Both the position numbers and the translations under genes were made by a program. From Triticum aestivum (lineage: Eukaryota; Streptophyta; Magnoliopsida; Poales; Poaceae): 64,000 bases of DNA. The notes beneath the pieces are model-generated. The model saw only the letters and a list, made by a program, of their open reading frames with translations, did not search any database and had not been told where the DNA came from. Positions 21,899 through 32,790 of the stretch are shown one piece after another (the first letter of the stretch is position 1; the number at the start of each line of letters is the position of its first letter). The stretch is taken from the NCBI RefSeq assembly GCF_018294505.1, contig NC_057810.1, forward strand, positions 210,260,113 to 210,324,112, written 5' to 3'.

Positions 21899-24800
21899 CT
21901 AAAACGGGGATGGACTTTCCCAATCCCTCTTCGACGCATTCCTCTTCTCAAGATGGGTTGTCTGAGTTGGTGGAGGTCCGTCATCGCCGTCGTACTCCTC
22001 CTCCTCATCGCTTTGTTCCTTTTCTTCCTCTTGTTCATTTTCTGCTCCCTCCTCGTCCTCTTCTTCATCGTCACCTTCTTCGTCCTCGTACTCCTCCTCC
22101 TCCTCTTCAACCACCCTAGACGATGAGGCGGCATGGCTCGATGAAGCGAGGGTATGCATCGGGGCTGCATGATCATAAGCATCAGCAGAGGAGGTAGCAC
22201 ACCCAAGCAGGCCCACCAACTTGCGACATTTGTTGACGACCTTCTGCAATAAGAATGAAACAAGAACATAATATGGATCAAGTTTATGGTTAAAAACAAA
22301 AATAAACTTAAGAAAGATGACATGATCTAAAGCAGCACACATCCGAACGGTATAGGTAGGCGAGGCCGGTGTCCCCCCAGCTGTACCCCGCATCCCAGTC
22401 CTTTAGGAAGTTGAGATACACCCATAGGGCAGTGTCCCCAGAGCAGTCTGGAAACATGACCCATGTGAGAAGATACCACAGGTAGGCCCTAGCGTACTGC
22501 TCCACCACCCGGGGTTCGACACTGCTACCTCTTGAGCATGCGTTGGTTTTCCCTTGAAGAGGAAAGGGTGATGCAGCAAAGTAGCGTAAGTATTTCCCTC
22601 AGTTTTGAGAACCAAGGTATCAATCCAGTAGGAGACAACACACAAGTCACCTAGTACCTGCACAAACAATTAAGAACCTTGCAACCAACATGATAAAGGG
22701 GTTGTCAATCCCTTCACGGTCACTCGCAAAAGTGAGATCTAATAGAGATAGTAAAGTAAATATTTTTGGTATTTTTGTTGTATAGATTGGAAAGTAAAGA
22801 TTGCAAAATAGTAAACGAGATGCGATGTAAAATAAAAGAGATGTAATATAATAAGAAAGAGACCCGGGGGCCATAGGTTTCACTAGTGGCTTCTCTCAAG
22901 ATAGCATGTATTACGGTGGGTGAACAAATTACTGCCGAGCAATTGATAGAAAAGTGCATAATTATGAAGACATCTAAGGCAATGATCATGAACATAGGCA
23001 TCACGTCCGTGTCAAGTAGACCAAACGATTCTGCATCTACTACCATTACTCCACACATCGACCGCTATCCAGCATGCATCTAGAGTATTAAGTTCATAAG
23101 AACGGAGTAACGCATTAAGCAAGATGACATGATGTAGAGGGATAAACTCAAGCAATATGATATAAACCCCATCTTTTTATCCTCGATGGCAACAATACAA
23201 TACGTGCCTTGTTTCCCCTACTGTCATTGGGAAAAGACACCGCAAGATTGAACCCAAAGCTAAGCACTTCTCCCATTGCAAGAAAAATCAATCTAGTAGG
23301 CCAAACTAAATCGATAATTCGAAAAGACTTGCAAAAATATCAAATCATGCATATAAGAATTCAGAGAAGAACCAAATAATATTCATAGATAATCTTGTTC
23401 ATAAACCCACAATTCATCGGATCTCGGCAAACACACTGCAAAAGAATATTACATCGAATAGATCTCCAAGAACATCGAGGAGAACTTGGTATTGAGAATC
23501 AAAGAGAGAGAGAATAAGCCACCTAGCTAATAACTATGGACCCAAAGGTCTGTGGTAAACTACTCATGCTTCATCAGAGAGGCAATGGTGTTGATGTAGA
23601 AGCCCTCTGTGATCGATTCCCCTCCGGCAGATCGCCAGAAAAGGCCCCAAAATGGGATCTCATGGGTACAGAAGGTTGCGGCGGTGGAAAAGTGGTTTCG
23701 TGGCTCCTCCTGATGTTTCTAGGGTATAAGAGTATATATAGGCGAAAGAAGTACGTCGATGGAGCTACAAAGGGCCCACGAGGGTGGGGGCGTGCCTACC
23801 CCCTGGGCGCGCCCTCCTACCTCGTGGCTTCTTCGTAGAGTCCCAGACTTCAACTCCAAGTCTTCTGGATTGCTTTTGGTCCAAGAAAGATCCTCACGAA
23901 GGTTTCATTCCGTTTGGTCTTCATTTGATATTCCTTTTCTGCAAAACTATAAAATAGGCAAAAAAACAGAAACTGGCACTAGGCCTCCGGTTAATAGGTT
24001 AGTCCCAAAAATAATATAAAAGAGCATATTAAAGCCCATTAAACATCCAAAATAGATAATATAATAGCATGGAATAATCAAAAATTATAGATACGTTGGA
24101 GACGTATCAGGCACTTTCCGAGCACTTGCTCTGTTACTTCAGGAGCCAGGACAACGGTACGCCAGAAGTCCAGTTATTCTTAGCGGGGGGGGGGAGGGGG
24201 GCACTCGCCGATGAGGGTGATAACCCTATCATGCCAGTTCTTCCTCTCCACTCGTCCTGTGAGAGCACGACCCTCGAGCGGTAGGGCAGTAATCATCCCC
24301 CAATCCTGGAGGGTCACCGTCATCTCCCCACATGGAAGATGGAAGTTGTGCATCTCTGGCTGCCACCGGTCGGTCAAAGCCGTGAGAGCTGAGTGGACGA
24401 GCATCGACGGCTTATGCTTGAACAGCAGGACGAAACCCAATAGTCGGGCTCTCCTATAGAATGGTGCGTACCGCTCATCATACTCCATCTTAACGGTCGT
24501 CTTGTGACCCCTCATCCGAAGTGGCGGGAGCATCTGTCAAAATGAAGAACCAAATAATTAGCAACTTGTTTTCATCAATTCAAAAGATTTGGTTTAAGAA
24601 TGGTAATTACCACTCCATTCTCAATGAAACGGGCACGATGACCCTTGTCGAACGCAGGGTCAAGCATGGTATACTTAGTACCGATGTCGTCTGCAAGAGG
24701 TGGCCTCCTAAAAAATTGCATAAACATAAGCATAAGCATAATGGAACACACATTTGTACAATTTTTATTCATTCGTAAACATGATTCTCATAAGCATGAT

Positions 24801-25586
24801 TCATTCATTCATTCATTCATTCATTCATTTTGCATAAGATTGTTTTAACATTATTCATTCATTTTTTACAATTTTTATGCATATGGTTGATCACAAAGGT
24901 TCATATGTGTGAGATGCATCACAAAGGTTCATATGGGTGAGATGCATCACAAAGGCTCATCACATCCAAAAAACCTAGAGTTCAATCATTTAGTAAGCAT
25001 ATGAAGATATTTTTTTCAACATGAACATGAACTAGGGTTCATCATGTGGTTCAAAAATAAGTAAATATATATCAAGATGCAATCACCAAGGTTCACATGA
25101 TTAATTCATTTATATAAATTTCTCCAACAACATCCACTATACATCATGCATCACATCATATTAACATGCATCATAGCAAAACACACATACGAGTTAATTA
25201 ACCATCCAACATGCATCATATCATATTTTTTCAAAAACAAAAAACATGAACTAGGGTTCATCTTAAGCATATTTCCTCAAACATCATCCACTATACATCA
25301 TGCATCATATCAAAACAAATTCCTCCAACATGCATCATATCAAAAAAATCCTTCAAACAAAACGAACTAGGGTTAATCTTCGCACTACCATTCCAACTAG
25401 ATTAGAGTTCATATCAACACAATAGAACATCTAGAATCAACCAAAAACAATCCTAGGGTACAAATCAGTTAAATTTAGTTCAAAAATAGGGGTGATTTCA
25501 ATCAAATAATGCGACGAAACGGAAGCTATTTGACTAAAAATAGTTGGAGGGATCGGAGGAGCTTACTTTGGTTGTTTCGGGGCCAT
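21899..25586 (-). pseudogene. Plant mobile domain (MAIN-like) gene captured by the MULE, broken
   Basis: Exon 1 (25567-25586) encodes only MAPKQP plus two bases. Exon 2 (24611-24707) reads KRPPLADDIGTKY...HRARFIENGV. Exon 3 starts at 24533 with MLPPLRMRGHKTT and carries LGFVLLFKHK, TALTDRWQPE, FHLPCGEMTVTLQDWG. Its end, VVEQYARAYLWYLLTW...YSWGDTGLAYLYR, lies at 22522-22341. Exon 4 (22243-21899) is a very acidic tail after NKCRKLVGLLGC. All junctions are GT-AG (an assumed GTGTGC donor at exon 3) and keep phase. Breaks: a slip in a run of ten G at 24185-24194, a TAA near 24135, and a solo LTR within exon 3. The plant mobile domain occurs in host silencing factors and in transposons; here the TIRs place it in a transposon. 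Confidence 0.7.
22523..24109 (-). mobile_element. Solo LTR of a Gypsy-type element (TGATACGTCTCC family)
   Basis: On the minus strand a 1587-bp LTR runs from TGATACGTCTCCAACGTATC to TCAAGAGGTAGCA. The flanks are GACAC (22518-22522) and GGCAC (24110-24114), a 5-bp target duplication with one mismatch. No internal sequence remains, as expected after recombination between two LTRs. The family is very common in wheat; I associate it with the Sabrina/Fatima group but cannot fix the name. It interrupts exon 3 of the mobile-domain gene. Confidence 0.75.
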
Positions 25587-25739
25587 CTCGATCCGCAAAA
25601 ACGGTGAAGAAACGAAGAAGATCCGAGGAGGGGGTGGAGGAGATGAGAGAGGGGTGAGAGAGAAGAACTCTCTGTTCTTCGGCAGCTGGGTGGGGGAAGA
25701 TGGGGGTGGGGTGGCCGGCTCGCGGGCATATAACTGTCC

Positions 25740-25905
25740 AGACCCTACCGTCGGGGCCCGTGGCGGTATGATAAAATAGGCTACCGCCAGGACCGACGGC
25801 TGTAGGGTGGGACAGAGGGTGACGGCGGCCGTTTAGGCTGCTGACGTGGTTTAGTTCCCTTCCGCACAGACCCTGGCGGTAGGCTACGTAATCCTACCGC
25901 CGAGC
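25740..25905. repeat. Subterminal CTACCGCC...GGCGGTAG hairpin repeats, right side
   Basis: Three degenerate units of the palindrome seen at 21224-21495. The last is cut off from its continuation at 27888 by the Angela-type solo LTR. Confidence 0.6.
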
Positions 25906-27882
25906 TAAAGGAAATATTCCCTAGAGGCAATAATAAAGTTGTTATTTTATATTTCCTTATTTTATGATAAATGTTTATTATTCACGCTAGAATTGTATTA
26001 TCCGAAAACTTGATACATGTGTGGATACATAGACAAAAACACTGTTTCCCTAGTGAGCCTCTACTAGACTAGCTCGTTAATCAAAGATGGTTAAGTTTCC
26101 TAACCATAGACATGTGTTCTTATTTGATGAGCAGGGTCACATCATTAGGAGAATGATGTGATGGACAAGACCCATTCGTTAGCTTAGCATTATGATCGTT
26201 TAGTTTTATTGCTATTGCTTTCTTCATGTCAAATACATATTCGTTCGACATGAGATTATGCAACTCCTGGATACAGGAGGAATGCCTTGTGTGCTATCAA
26301 ACGTCACAATGTAACTGGGTGATTATAAAGATGCTCTACAGGTATCTCTGAAGGTGTTTGTTGAGTTGGCATAGATCAAGATTAGGATTTGTTGGTCTGA
26401 GTATAAGAGAGGTATCTCTAGGCCCTCTCGGTAATACACATCATAAGCTTGCAAGCAAGCAGCTAAGGAGTTAGTCACGAGATGATGTATTACGGAACGA
26501 GTAAAGAGACTTGCCGGTAACGAGATTGAACTAGGTATGAAGATACCGACGATTGAATCTCGGGCAAGTAACATACCGATGGACAAAGGGAATTACGTAT
26601 GTTGTCATAACGGTTCGACCGATAAAGATCTTCGTAGAATATGTAGGAGCCAATATGAGCATCCAGGTTCCGCTATTGGTTATTGACCGGAGAGGTGTCT
26701 CGGTCATGTCTACATAGTTCTCGAACCCATAGGGTCGGCACACTTAACGTTCGATGACGATATAGTATTATATGAGTTATATGTGATTTGGTGATCTAAT
26801 GTTGTTTGGAGTCCCAGATGAGATCACATACATGACGAGGAGTCTCGAAATGGTCGAGAGGTAAAGATTGATATATAGGACGATGGTATTCAGACACCGG
26901 AAGTGTTTCGAAGGGTACCGGATACATATCGGGTCATCGGAAGGGGTTCCGAGCACCCCCGGCAAAAGATATGGGCCTTATGGGCCAATAAGGGAAACAC
27001 ACCAGCCANNNNNNNNNNNNNNNNNNNNNNNNNNNNNNNNNNNNNNNNNNNNNNNNNNNNNNNNNNNNNNNNNNNNNNNNNNNNNNNNNNNNNNNNNNNN
27101 NNNNNNNNNNNNNNNNNNNNNNNNNNNNNNNNNNNNNNNNNNNNNNNNNNNNNNNNNNNNNNNNNNNNNNNNNNNNNNNNNNNNNNNNNNNNNNNNNNNN
27201 NNNNNNNNNNNNNNNNNNNNNNNNNNNNNNNNNNNNNNNNNNNNNNNNNNNNNNNNNNNNNNNNNNNNNNNNNNNNNNNNNNNNNNNNNNNNNNNNNNNN
27301 NNNNNNNNNNNNNNNNNNNNNNNNNNNNNNNNNNNNNNNNNNNNNNNNNNNNNNNNNNNNNNNNNNNNNNNNNNNNNNNNNNNNNNNNNNNNNNNNNNNN
27401 NNNNNNNNNNNNNNNNNNNNNNNNNNNNNNNNNNNNNNNNNNNNNNNNNNNNNNNNNNNNNNNNNNNNNNNNNNNNNNNNNNNNNNNNCCTAGCCGTGTG
27501 CGGCGCCCCCCTCCATCGTTTACTCCCCTGGTCATATTTTCATAGTGCTTAGGCGAAACCCTGCGCAGATCACTTCACCATACCGTCACCACGCCGTTGT
27601 GCTGACGGAACTCATCTACTACCTCGATGTCTTGCTGGATCAAGAAGGCGAGGGACGTCACCGAGCTGAATGTGTGCAGAAGTCGGAGGTGTCGTACATT
27701 CGGTACTTGATCGGCTGGAGCTAGAAGAAGTTCGACTACATCAACCATATTGTCAAACACTTCCTCTTTCGGTCCACGAGGGTACATAGACACACTCTCC
27801 CCCTCTCGTTGCTATGCATCTCCTAGATAGATCTTGCGTGAGCGTAGGATTTTTTTGAAATTGCATGCTACGTTCCCCAACA
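25906..27882 (+). mobile_element. Solo LTR of the WIS/Angela/BARE type
   Basis: Starts with a mutated terminus (TAAAGGAAATATTCCCTAGA for TGTTGGAAATATGCCC) and ends CTACGTTCCCCAACA. It is the same family as 2715-4464 but in plus orientation. The flanks CGAGC (25901-25905) and CGTGC (27883-27887) form a 5-bp duplication with one mismatch. It contains a gap at 27009-27488, so its length is approximate and internal sequence inside the gap cannot be excluded. It lies just inside the right MULE TIR. Confidence 0.75.
27009..27488. other. Assembly gap (480 N)
   Basis: Run of N inside the Angela-type solo LTR. Confidence 0.95.
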
Positions 27883-27899
27883 CGTGCCCCCTGGCGGTA

Positions 27900-27988
27900 G
27901 GAAAAAAGGTCAGATCGCGAAAAAAGACCGAACTGGGGTCAGATCCGGCTAAACTTGATCAAAAGGGTCAAAACACGAAAAAAAAGCC
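27900..27988 (-). repeat. Right terminal inverted repeat of the MULE
   Basis: Partner of 21099-21187. The right solo LTR lies just inside it, so the TIR begins only a few bases after the LTR target duplication. Confidence 0.7.
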
Positions 27989-27997
27989 CCACCCTAT

Positions 27998-28476
27998 ATG
28001 GCCTATTTGGTTTCGTTTTTGTGGGGGGAGGGGGGGAGGATCGATAGACAGTCAGTCTGTGAGTCTCGTTTGTTTGTTGCCAAAACATGTCTACCTGGTT
28101 GCTTGTCTCCGCCCGTTATGCCCCGTTTTTTCTTGTTGGCGGTGCGTGGATCATTGGGTAGGCAGGCATTCAGTTTGTTTGGAATCAATGTGTGCTGGGA
28201 CTTGTTCATTGTTGTTGGAGGGTGAGAGGACCACTATGCAAACATGAATTCAGTTTGTGTTCAATCGTCATCTGCTGGGATCTGTGCGTTGTCTTTGGGG
28301 CGAGGGGATCGTTGGGAGGCAAACATTCGGTTTGTGTGAAATCGGCGTGTGCCAGGGCTCATTTGGAGAGGTTTTATTTAGCCTGCTGGGTCATACCATG
28401 TCCTCGCCTTGCTTGTTTGCTACCGATGATTGTGATGTTGCAGCCATGTTATCCTTATGGTCTCACGTGTGTCAGT
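27998..28476 (+). repeat. Degenerate tandem repeat of about 80 bp right of the MULE
   Basis: Units with GGCAGGCATTCAGTTTGT, AAACATGAATTCAGTTTGTG and GCAAACATTCGGTTTGTG recur every 78-80 bp from about 28160. They share words with 20760-21089 left of the MULE. No protein is supported. Confidence 0.5.
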
Positions 28477-28481
28477 GGATG

Positions 28482-28858
28482 TGTTGGAGTTGTGTCGAAT
28501 ATAGTGTACAAGGTATGTTATAGTTGGACTTGTAGTTGTATCGTGTTTACATAAGATGTGGAGTCGTATCCTAGTAGGACACTTGTATCCTAGTCTCTCA
28601 TATATAGCGGGGGTAGACACACAATGTAACCTATGCCAACATAATAGCACAGGCGCGCAAGGGGGAGCCGGCAGCGTGTGCCGGCGTCCGGGTGGCTGGT
28701 GTACGGTATTATGATGGTGTCACGGGGAGGAGCGCCCGTAGTCAAGCCCTGGGGATGTAGCCATATCGGTGAACCTCGTTAACAAATCTCGATGTCGTGT
28801 CTCGTGTGATTGCTTGGTCCTCGGATGATCGACTATGTGTCTCGGATTTATTCTAACA
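28482..28858 (+). repeat. 5' LTR of the non-autonomous element
   Basis: 377 bp, TGTTGGAGTTGTG to ATTCTAACA. A TATATA box (CTCATATATAGCGGG) sits mid-LTR. Confidence 0.85.
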
Positions 28859-29539
28859 AGTGGTATCATGAGCAAGGTTGAAAAGGTCCGAGAGACGGTC
28901 GGGTTGATCTAGAGGAAACGAAGCCGAGAGATATAGTTGTGGAGTTGAAACCGATCGACGGATCGGAACGGTGGCAACGACATCTGTTCGGAATCGGCGT
29001 TTTGGAATAGCAATCGGAAGCAAGCAATCGAGATCGATTCTTCTCGGCGAGTTTGGCGGCGTAGCGCGCGCACGTGGCAGGCGGCCCTAGGCGGTTCAGC
29101 GCGCGTAGGCGTGCGTGGCTCGCGAGGGGGGCTGGCCGAGCAGGTGCGGGAGCAGCAGAGGCCCATGCTCTCAGGGTAGACCGCAGGCCAGGCCCAGTTG
29201 CTGGGGCGCTCGCTGTTGCGGTTGCGAAGCGGACGAAGGCTGAGCCAAAGGATGCTGAGACTTGAGATTTGTTTGAGAAAAAAAGGGACCGAGTCCCTTG
29301 TGTCTGGGCCGCAAGCGTGCACCATCAAGCCAACGTACAGGACAGTACTATTGGTACATCGAAAAGCAAGGACATTGACGAAGCAAAGCTAGCATCAGGA
29401 GTTGAGCCAAGGGAGCCATCACGTGAAGGCCAAGAAAAATTTGGTTTCGTTAATAGTACATGGAGGTTTTGTTCATATACTTGGGGCATCACGTGCAAAG
29501 CTCGGATAATTATTCGCAGGGTCAACTGTACAAAGAACC

Positions 29540-29735
29540 ATGATGCCAACGGGTATCAGGTTTGAGGTAGAGAAATTCGACGGAACTGAAAATCTTGGGT
29601 TATGACAGACGAGAATGAAAATTTGTTGACACAATATGGATGCTTGAAGGTGTTGCAGGATGTCAAACCAGATGGACGATGAGGACTGTGAGGAGTTGCA
29701 GATGATTGCAGTCGGGGAGGTTCGGCTGGGTCGGA
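29540..29735 (+). pseudogene. Copia gag N-terminal relic
   Basis: From ATG at 29540 the frame reads MMPTGIRFEVEKFDGTENLG and then hits TGA where related gag proteins have Trp (GLWQTRM). After a frameshift it resumes with MDDEDCEELQMIAVGEVRLG. This is the start of a Copia gag. The rest of gag-pol is absent, so the element must have moved using proteins supplied by a relative. Confidence 0.6.
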
Positions 29736-30581
29736 CTTGAACGGTCTGATAGATCGACGCAAGTCGGTTGGTACAGAGGATGGTGGTGGGATCGGCGACA
29801 ACGACATAGGAGCGTGCTGCTGATGGTGACCGACTTCTGGGCGTGGAAACACGTGTCACAAGCCCGAGGCTTGTGTGGCTTCGACAAGACTATGGCGCGG
29901 GGTTGATTCAAGACGGTGCACATGTGAGCTTGAAGTCGACGGGGCGCGGGGTGGACTGATCATCTACCATGGAGTCATGTTGAAGGTGGAGCTAGATTGA
30001 GGGACTACGGTGTAAGAATCCAGAGAATCGAAGCCTATTTCAGCGGGAAAAGCGAGTGGCACGCAGTTCGGACTGGAGCCCAATGGTCTGATGGAAGCGT
30101 AAAACTCGTCATCGGTCGGCGATGATCGATGGTACTCTGCAGTGGGGGTTGAGTGGTGTGGTTTCGCGACCCTTGAGACTCGACCGGGACAGCGGAGGCT
30201 CGACGCGGTAATAGCAACGAGGCGTGCGATATGCACGGGACATGGAGACGGGCCAGGGCTCTGGTGATCATACATGTGGTGATACAACTACGAATTTGAC
30301 TCGGGATGACTACAAGCAACGATGAAATTTCTTCAAGTTTCAGACAGACGGTCAAGAAAGGAGCGGTGATGTTGATTTCAGGTAACTCTTATGCTAGAGT
30401 AATAAGAAACTTAACTTTGCTCGAGTGTTGACTATGGTCAAGAAAAGAAAGGACTACAATTTGCAGGTGGAGTCTTTGGAGTAGCAGCAGTACTCATGGG
30501 ATAAGCTCAAGTCCAATGTACATGAAAGTTTGACGCATGGACAAATCCAGGGTGGTGGAGTATATTCGCCAAGGTGGAGTT

Positions 30582-30956
30582 TGTTGGAGTTGTGTCGAAT
30601 ATAGTGTACGAGGTAGGTTACAGTTGGACTTGTAGTGTATCGTGTTTACATAGGATGTGGAGTCGTGTCCTAGTAGGACACTTGTATCCTAGTCTCTCAT
30701 ATATAGCGGGGGTAGACACACAATGTAACCTATGCCAACATAATAGCACAGGCGTGCAAGGGGGAGCCGGTGGCGTGTGCCGGCGTCCGGGTGGCCGATG
30801 TGCGGTATTATGACGGTGTCACGGGGAGGAGCGCCCGTAGTCAAGCCCCGGGATGTAGCCATATCGGTGAACCTCGTTAATAAATCTCGGTGTCGTGTCT
30901 CGTGTGATTGCTTGGTTCTCGGATGATCGACTATGTGCCTCGGATTTATTCTAACA
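30582..30956 (+). repeat. 3' LTR of the non-autonomous element
   Basis: 375 bp, collinear with the 5' LTR with about 17 substitutions and two 1-bp indels. Confidence 0.85.
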
Positions 30957-31106
30957 GGATGTATGGATTTACTTTCTGGTTGGTTAGTCCCAGACGCTTT
31001 TGAGGTATGCTTGAAGTGGGCAGTTACACAAAGTTCGAGATGTGTTGTGGTACGTGGGGAGTGGTGGTGGCAGGCGGGGGTTAGTACCCCTATTCTATCT
31101 GTGTGT

Positions 31107-31302
31107 GCGCGCGCGCACGCACGCACATGCATGCGTGCCAGCTAGTACTCTTTCTGTGCTGGCTTGGTCATGCATGTTCATTCGTTTGCATTGTTTCCCT
31201 GTTCGCGCGCGCGCACGCACGCACATGCATGCGTGCCAGCTAGTACTCTTTCTGTGCTGGCTTGGTCATGCATGTTCATTCGTTTGCATTGTTTCCCTGT
31301 TC
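31107..31302 (+). repeat. 98-bp perfect tandem duplication
   Basis: Two identical 98-bp units (31107-31204 and 31205-31302), each starting with alternating GCGCGC/ACGCAC dinucleotides and containing GTGCCAGCTAGTACTC and CATGTTCATTCGTTTGC. Confidence 0.85.
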
Positions 31303-32085
31303 GTCCCTATGATTGCTTATGGGTTTATCTGTTGTGGTCCAATGTGTTAGCGACTTGCTTGTGCTACTTTTTGGCTGTTCTGCTTCTGGCCCACCCCTGT
31401 GTTGTGTTGTTGTTCTTATCCCGTCTCCTTCCCCATGTCATTTTCTTCCTTGTGCAGCGTTTTCCTTCAAGATCGCTGCCTCGTAGAGTAGGCCCCCTCG
31501 CCTCGTTCCGCTGGAAGGGATTCTTCAAGCTTTGTCGGTGCCGCTGGTGCTCGTCCTGTACTACTTGCTTCGCCAGTCGGTTGGTGTTTGCTCCTCCTAC
31601 AAACTGGGGTTTGGATCTGATTTCCCTCTTTACTTACCAGCATTTGTTTTACAAATTCCATTTTTAATTGATTTACAATCTAGTATGGTATTTGCAAATC
31701 AAACCTAGCTTTCCGCAAAGAAACTGTATTGATGGGTCTATATGAGTTATTTGGAGTTTCCTGCAATACTTATCTGGTGTTCTTTGCCTTGACCAAAATG
31801 GTCACAACAAGGTAAGATACTCGGAATACATGGATGTTCTTATGTTGCCAAAGTTATTGTCATGAGAGCGCACATGGTTTAGTTGCAGTTGTTTTCAAAG
31901 TAAGATTATCGATCCCATGAAGAGCCAATGAAATGGCATTTTGCCTCTTATATATGGTTACCATGTGTGTGCAACTTATTATTGATCCCGAGCTAAAGCG
32001 GTGCGTGGAGTGGAATATTGCAAGTATGTTCAAGCAAGAATTGAAGTGTGTGAGAATACTAACTAAGTGAAGGACCAAAGATGCC
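31303..32085. other. No feature recognised
   Basis: A frame runs through the 98-bp repeat to about 31667, but it is made of repeat and pyrimidine-rich text without recognisable domains and is not called. The remainder is AT-rich spacer. Confidence 0.4.
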
Positions 32086-32790
32086 TTAAATATCGACTGA
32101 AGGGGGGGTGAATAGGCGGCTACCAAATTAAATTATTTTCCTAGTTGCTTTTAGAGCTGGTAGTTCTCTAGAAATGCAACTAGGTGATACAACTCTATAT
32201 GACGTGTTACAACAAGCTAGCAAGCTACACAAGGCAACACACAAGCAAGTGAAAAACAAAAATTAAAGCTAGGGTTAACAGACAACCGAAAGTGGTGGAG
32301 ATGATGTAAGCAGAAGTTCACACACTTGGGGTATGGTAATCTCCGTTGGAGAGGGGGGAACAATGAATGCTCCCACAACAATGACTGTCTCACTTTCTTC
32401 TCCAAGAACCTCAAGCGACATATGCTTAGATTCTATTCCACTAGGGGTAGCTCATGGGGTGAGTTCCAACCCTCACAAACGAGCCCAAGGCACAACCACG
32501 CGATTTGGAAGCTCCTAGGAAACACTAGCCGTCTAGGGTTCCCCACAAACCCAAGAGTAACAAGACTTCCTAGCATCTCACGGGGAATCAACAAATTCAA
32601 GTTTTTCTTGAATGGATTGGTAGATTAGGTGATCCTCTTGCTCTCTCTAAAATATGGAGTGGATTGAATGTCTATAGAGGGAAAAAAATAAAAGATTGAA
32701 GCTTTTGGATCAATGGTGTGAGTGTAGTGGAGTCATCCCCTTCTCAAGGAAGGAGGGTATATATACGTCAACCCAGAATTATGCCCGCTG
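32086..32790. other. Unclassified retroelement relic
   Basis: Starts with CTGAAGGGGGGGTGAATAGG, a phrase common in degraded plant LTR retroelements, and contains GGAGGGTATATATACGTC, which resembles an LTR promoter. No termini or coding parts are recognised. Confidence 0.3.

Larger units (their letters stand above)
21099..27988 (-). mobile_element. Mutator-like element (MULE) carrying a plant-mobile-domain gene
   Basis: Inverted repeats of about 90 bp at 21099-21187 and 27900-27988 share GTTTTGACCCTTTTGATCAA, AGTTTAGCCGGATCTG and GGCTAAA/GGCTTTT termini. They are flanked by CCACCCGGT (21090-21098) and CCACCCTAT (27989-27997), a 9-bp target duplication agreeing at 7 of 9 bases. Long TIRs with 9-bp duplications are Mutator hallmarks. 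Without the two nested solo LTRs the element would be about 3.3 kb. It carries a MAIN-like gene and no visible MULE transposase, so it is non-autonomous. Confidence 0.7.
28482..30956 (+). mobile_element. Complete non-autonomous LTR retrotransposon (Copia-type primer site)
   Basis: Two LTRs (28482-28858 and 30582-30956) bound 1.7 kb of internal DNA, and GGATG flanks both sides exactly (28477-28481 and 30957-30961). The primer site TGGTATCATGAGCAAGG (from 28861) is of the Met-tRNA type, and AAGGTGGAGTT before the second LTR serves as polypurine tract. Only a gag-start relic is left inside. About 17 substitutions in 375 aligned LTR bases, mostly transitions, give roughly 1.7 million years at 1.3e-8 per site per year. 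Confidence 0.85.

Noticed and set aside
21899..25586. Plant mobile domain gene as a working host gene
   Set aside because: It lies within Mutator-type TIRs and is broken by a frameshift, a stop and a solo LTR.
28898..29265. Coding frames in the interior of the non-autonomous LTR element
   Set aside because: Short overlapping frames in GC-rich DNA without domains; only the gag-start relic at 29540 is recognisable.
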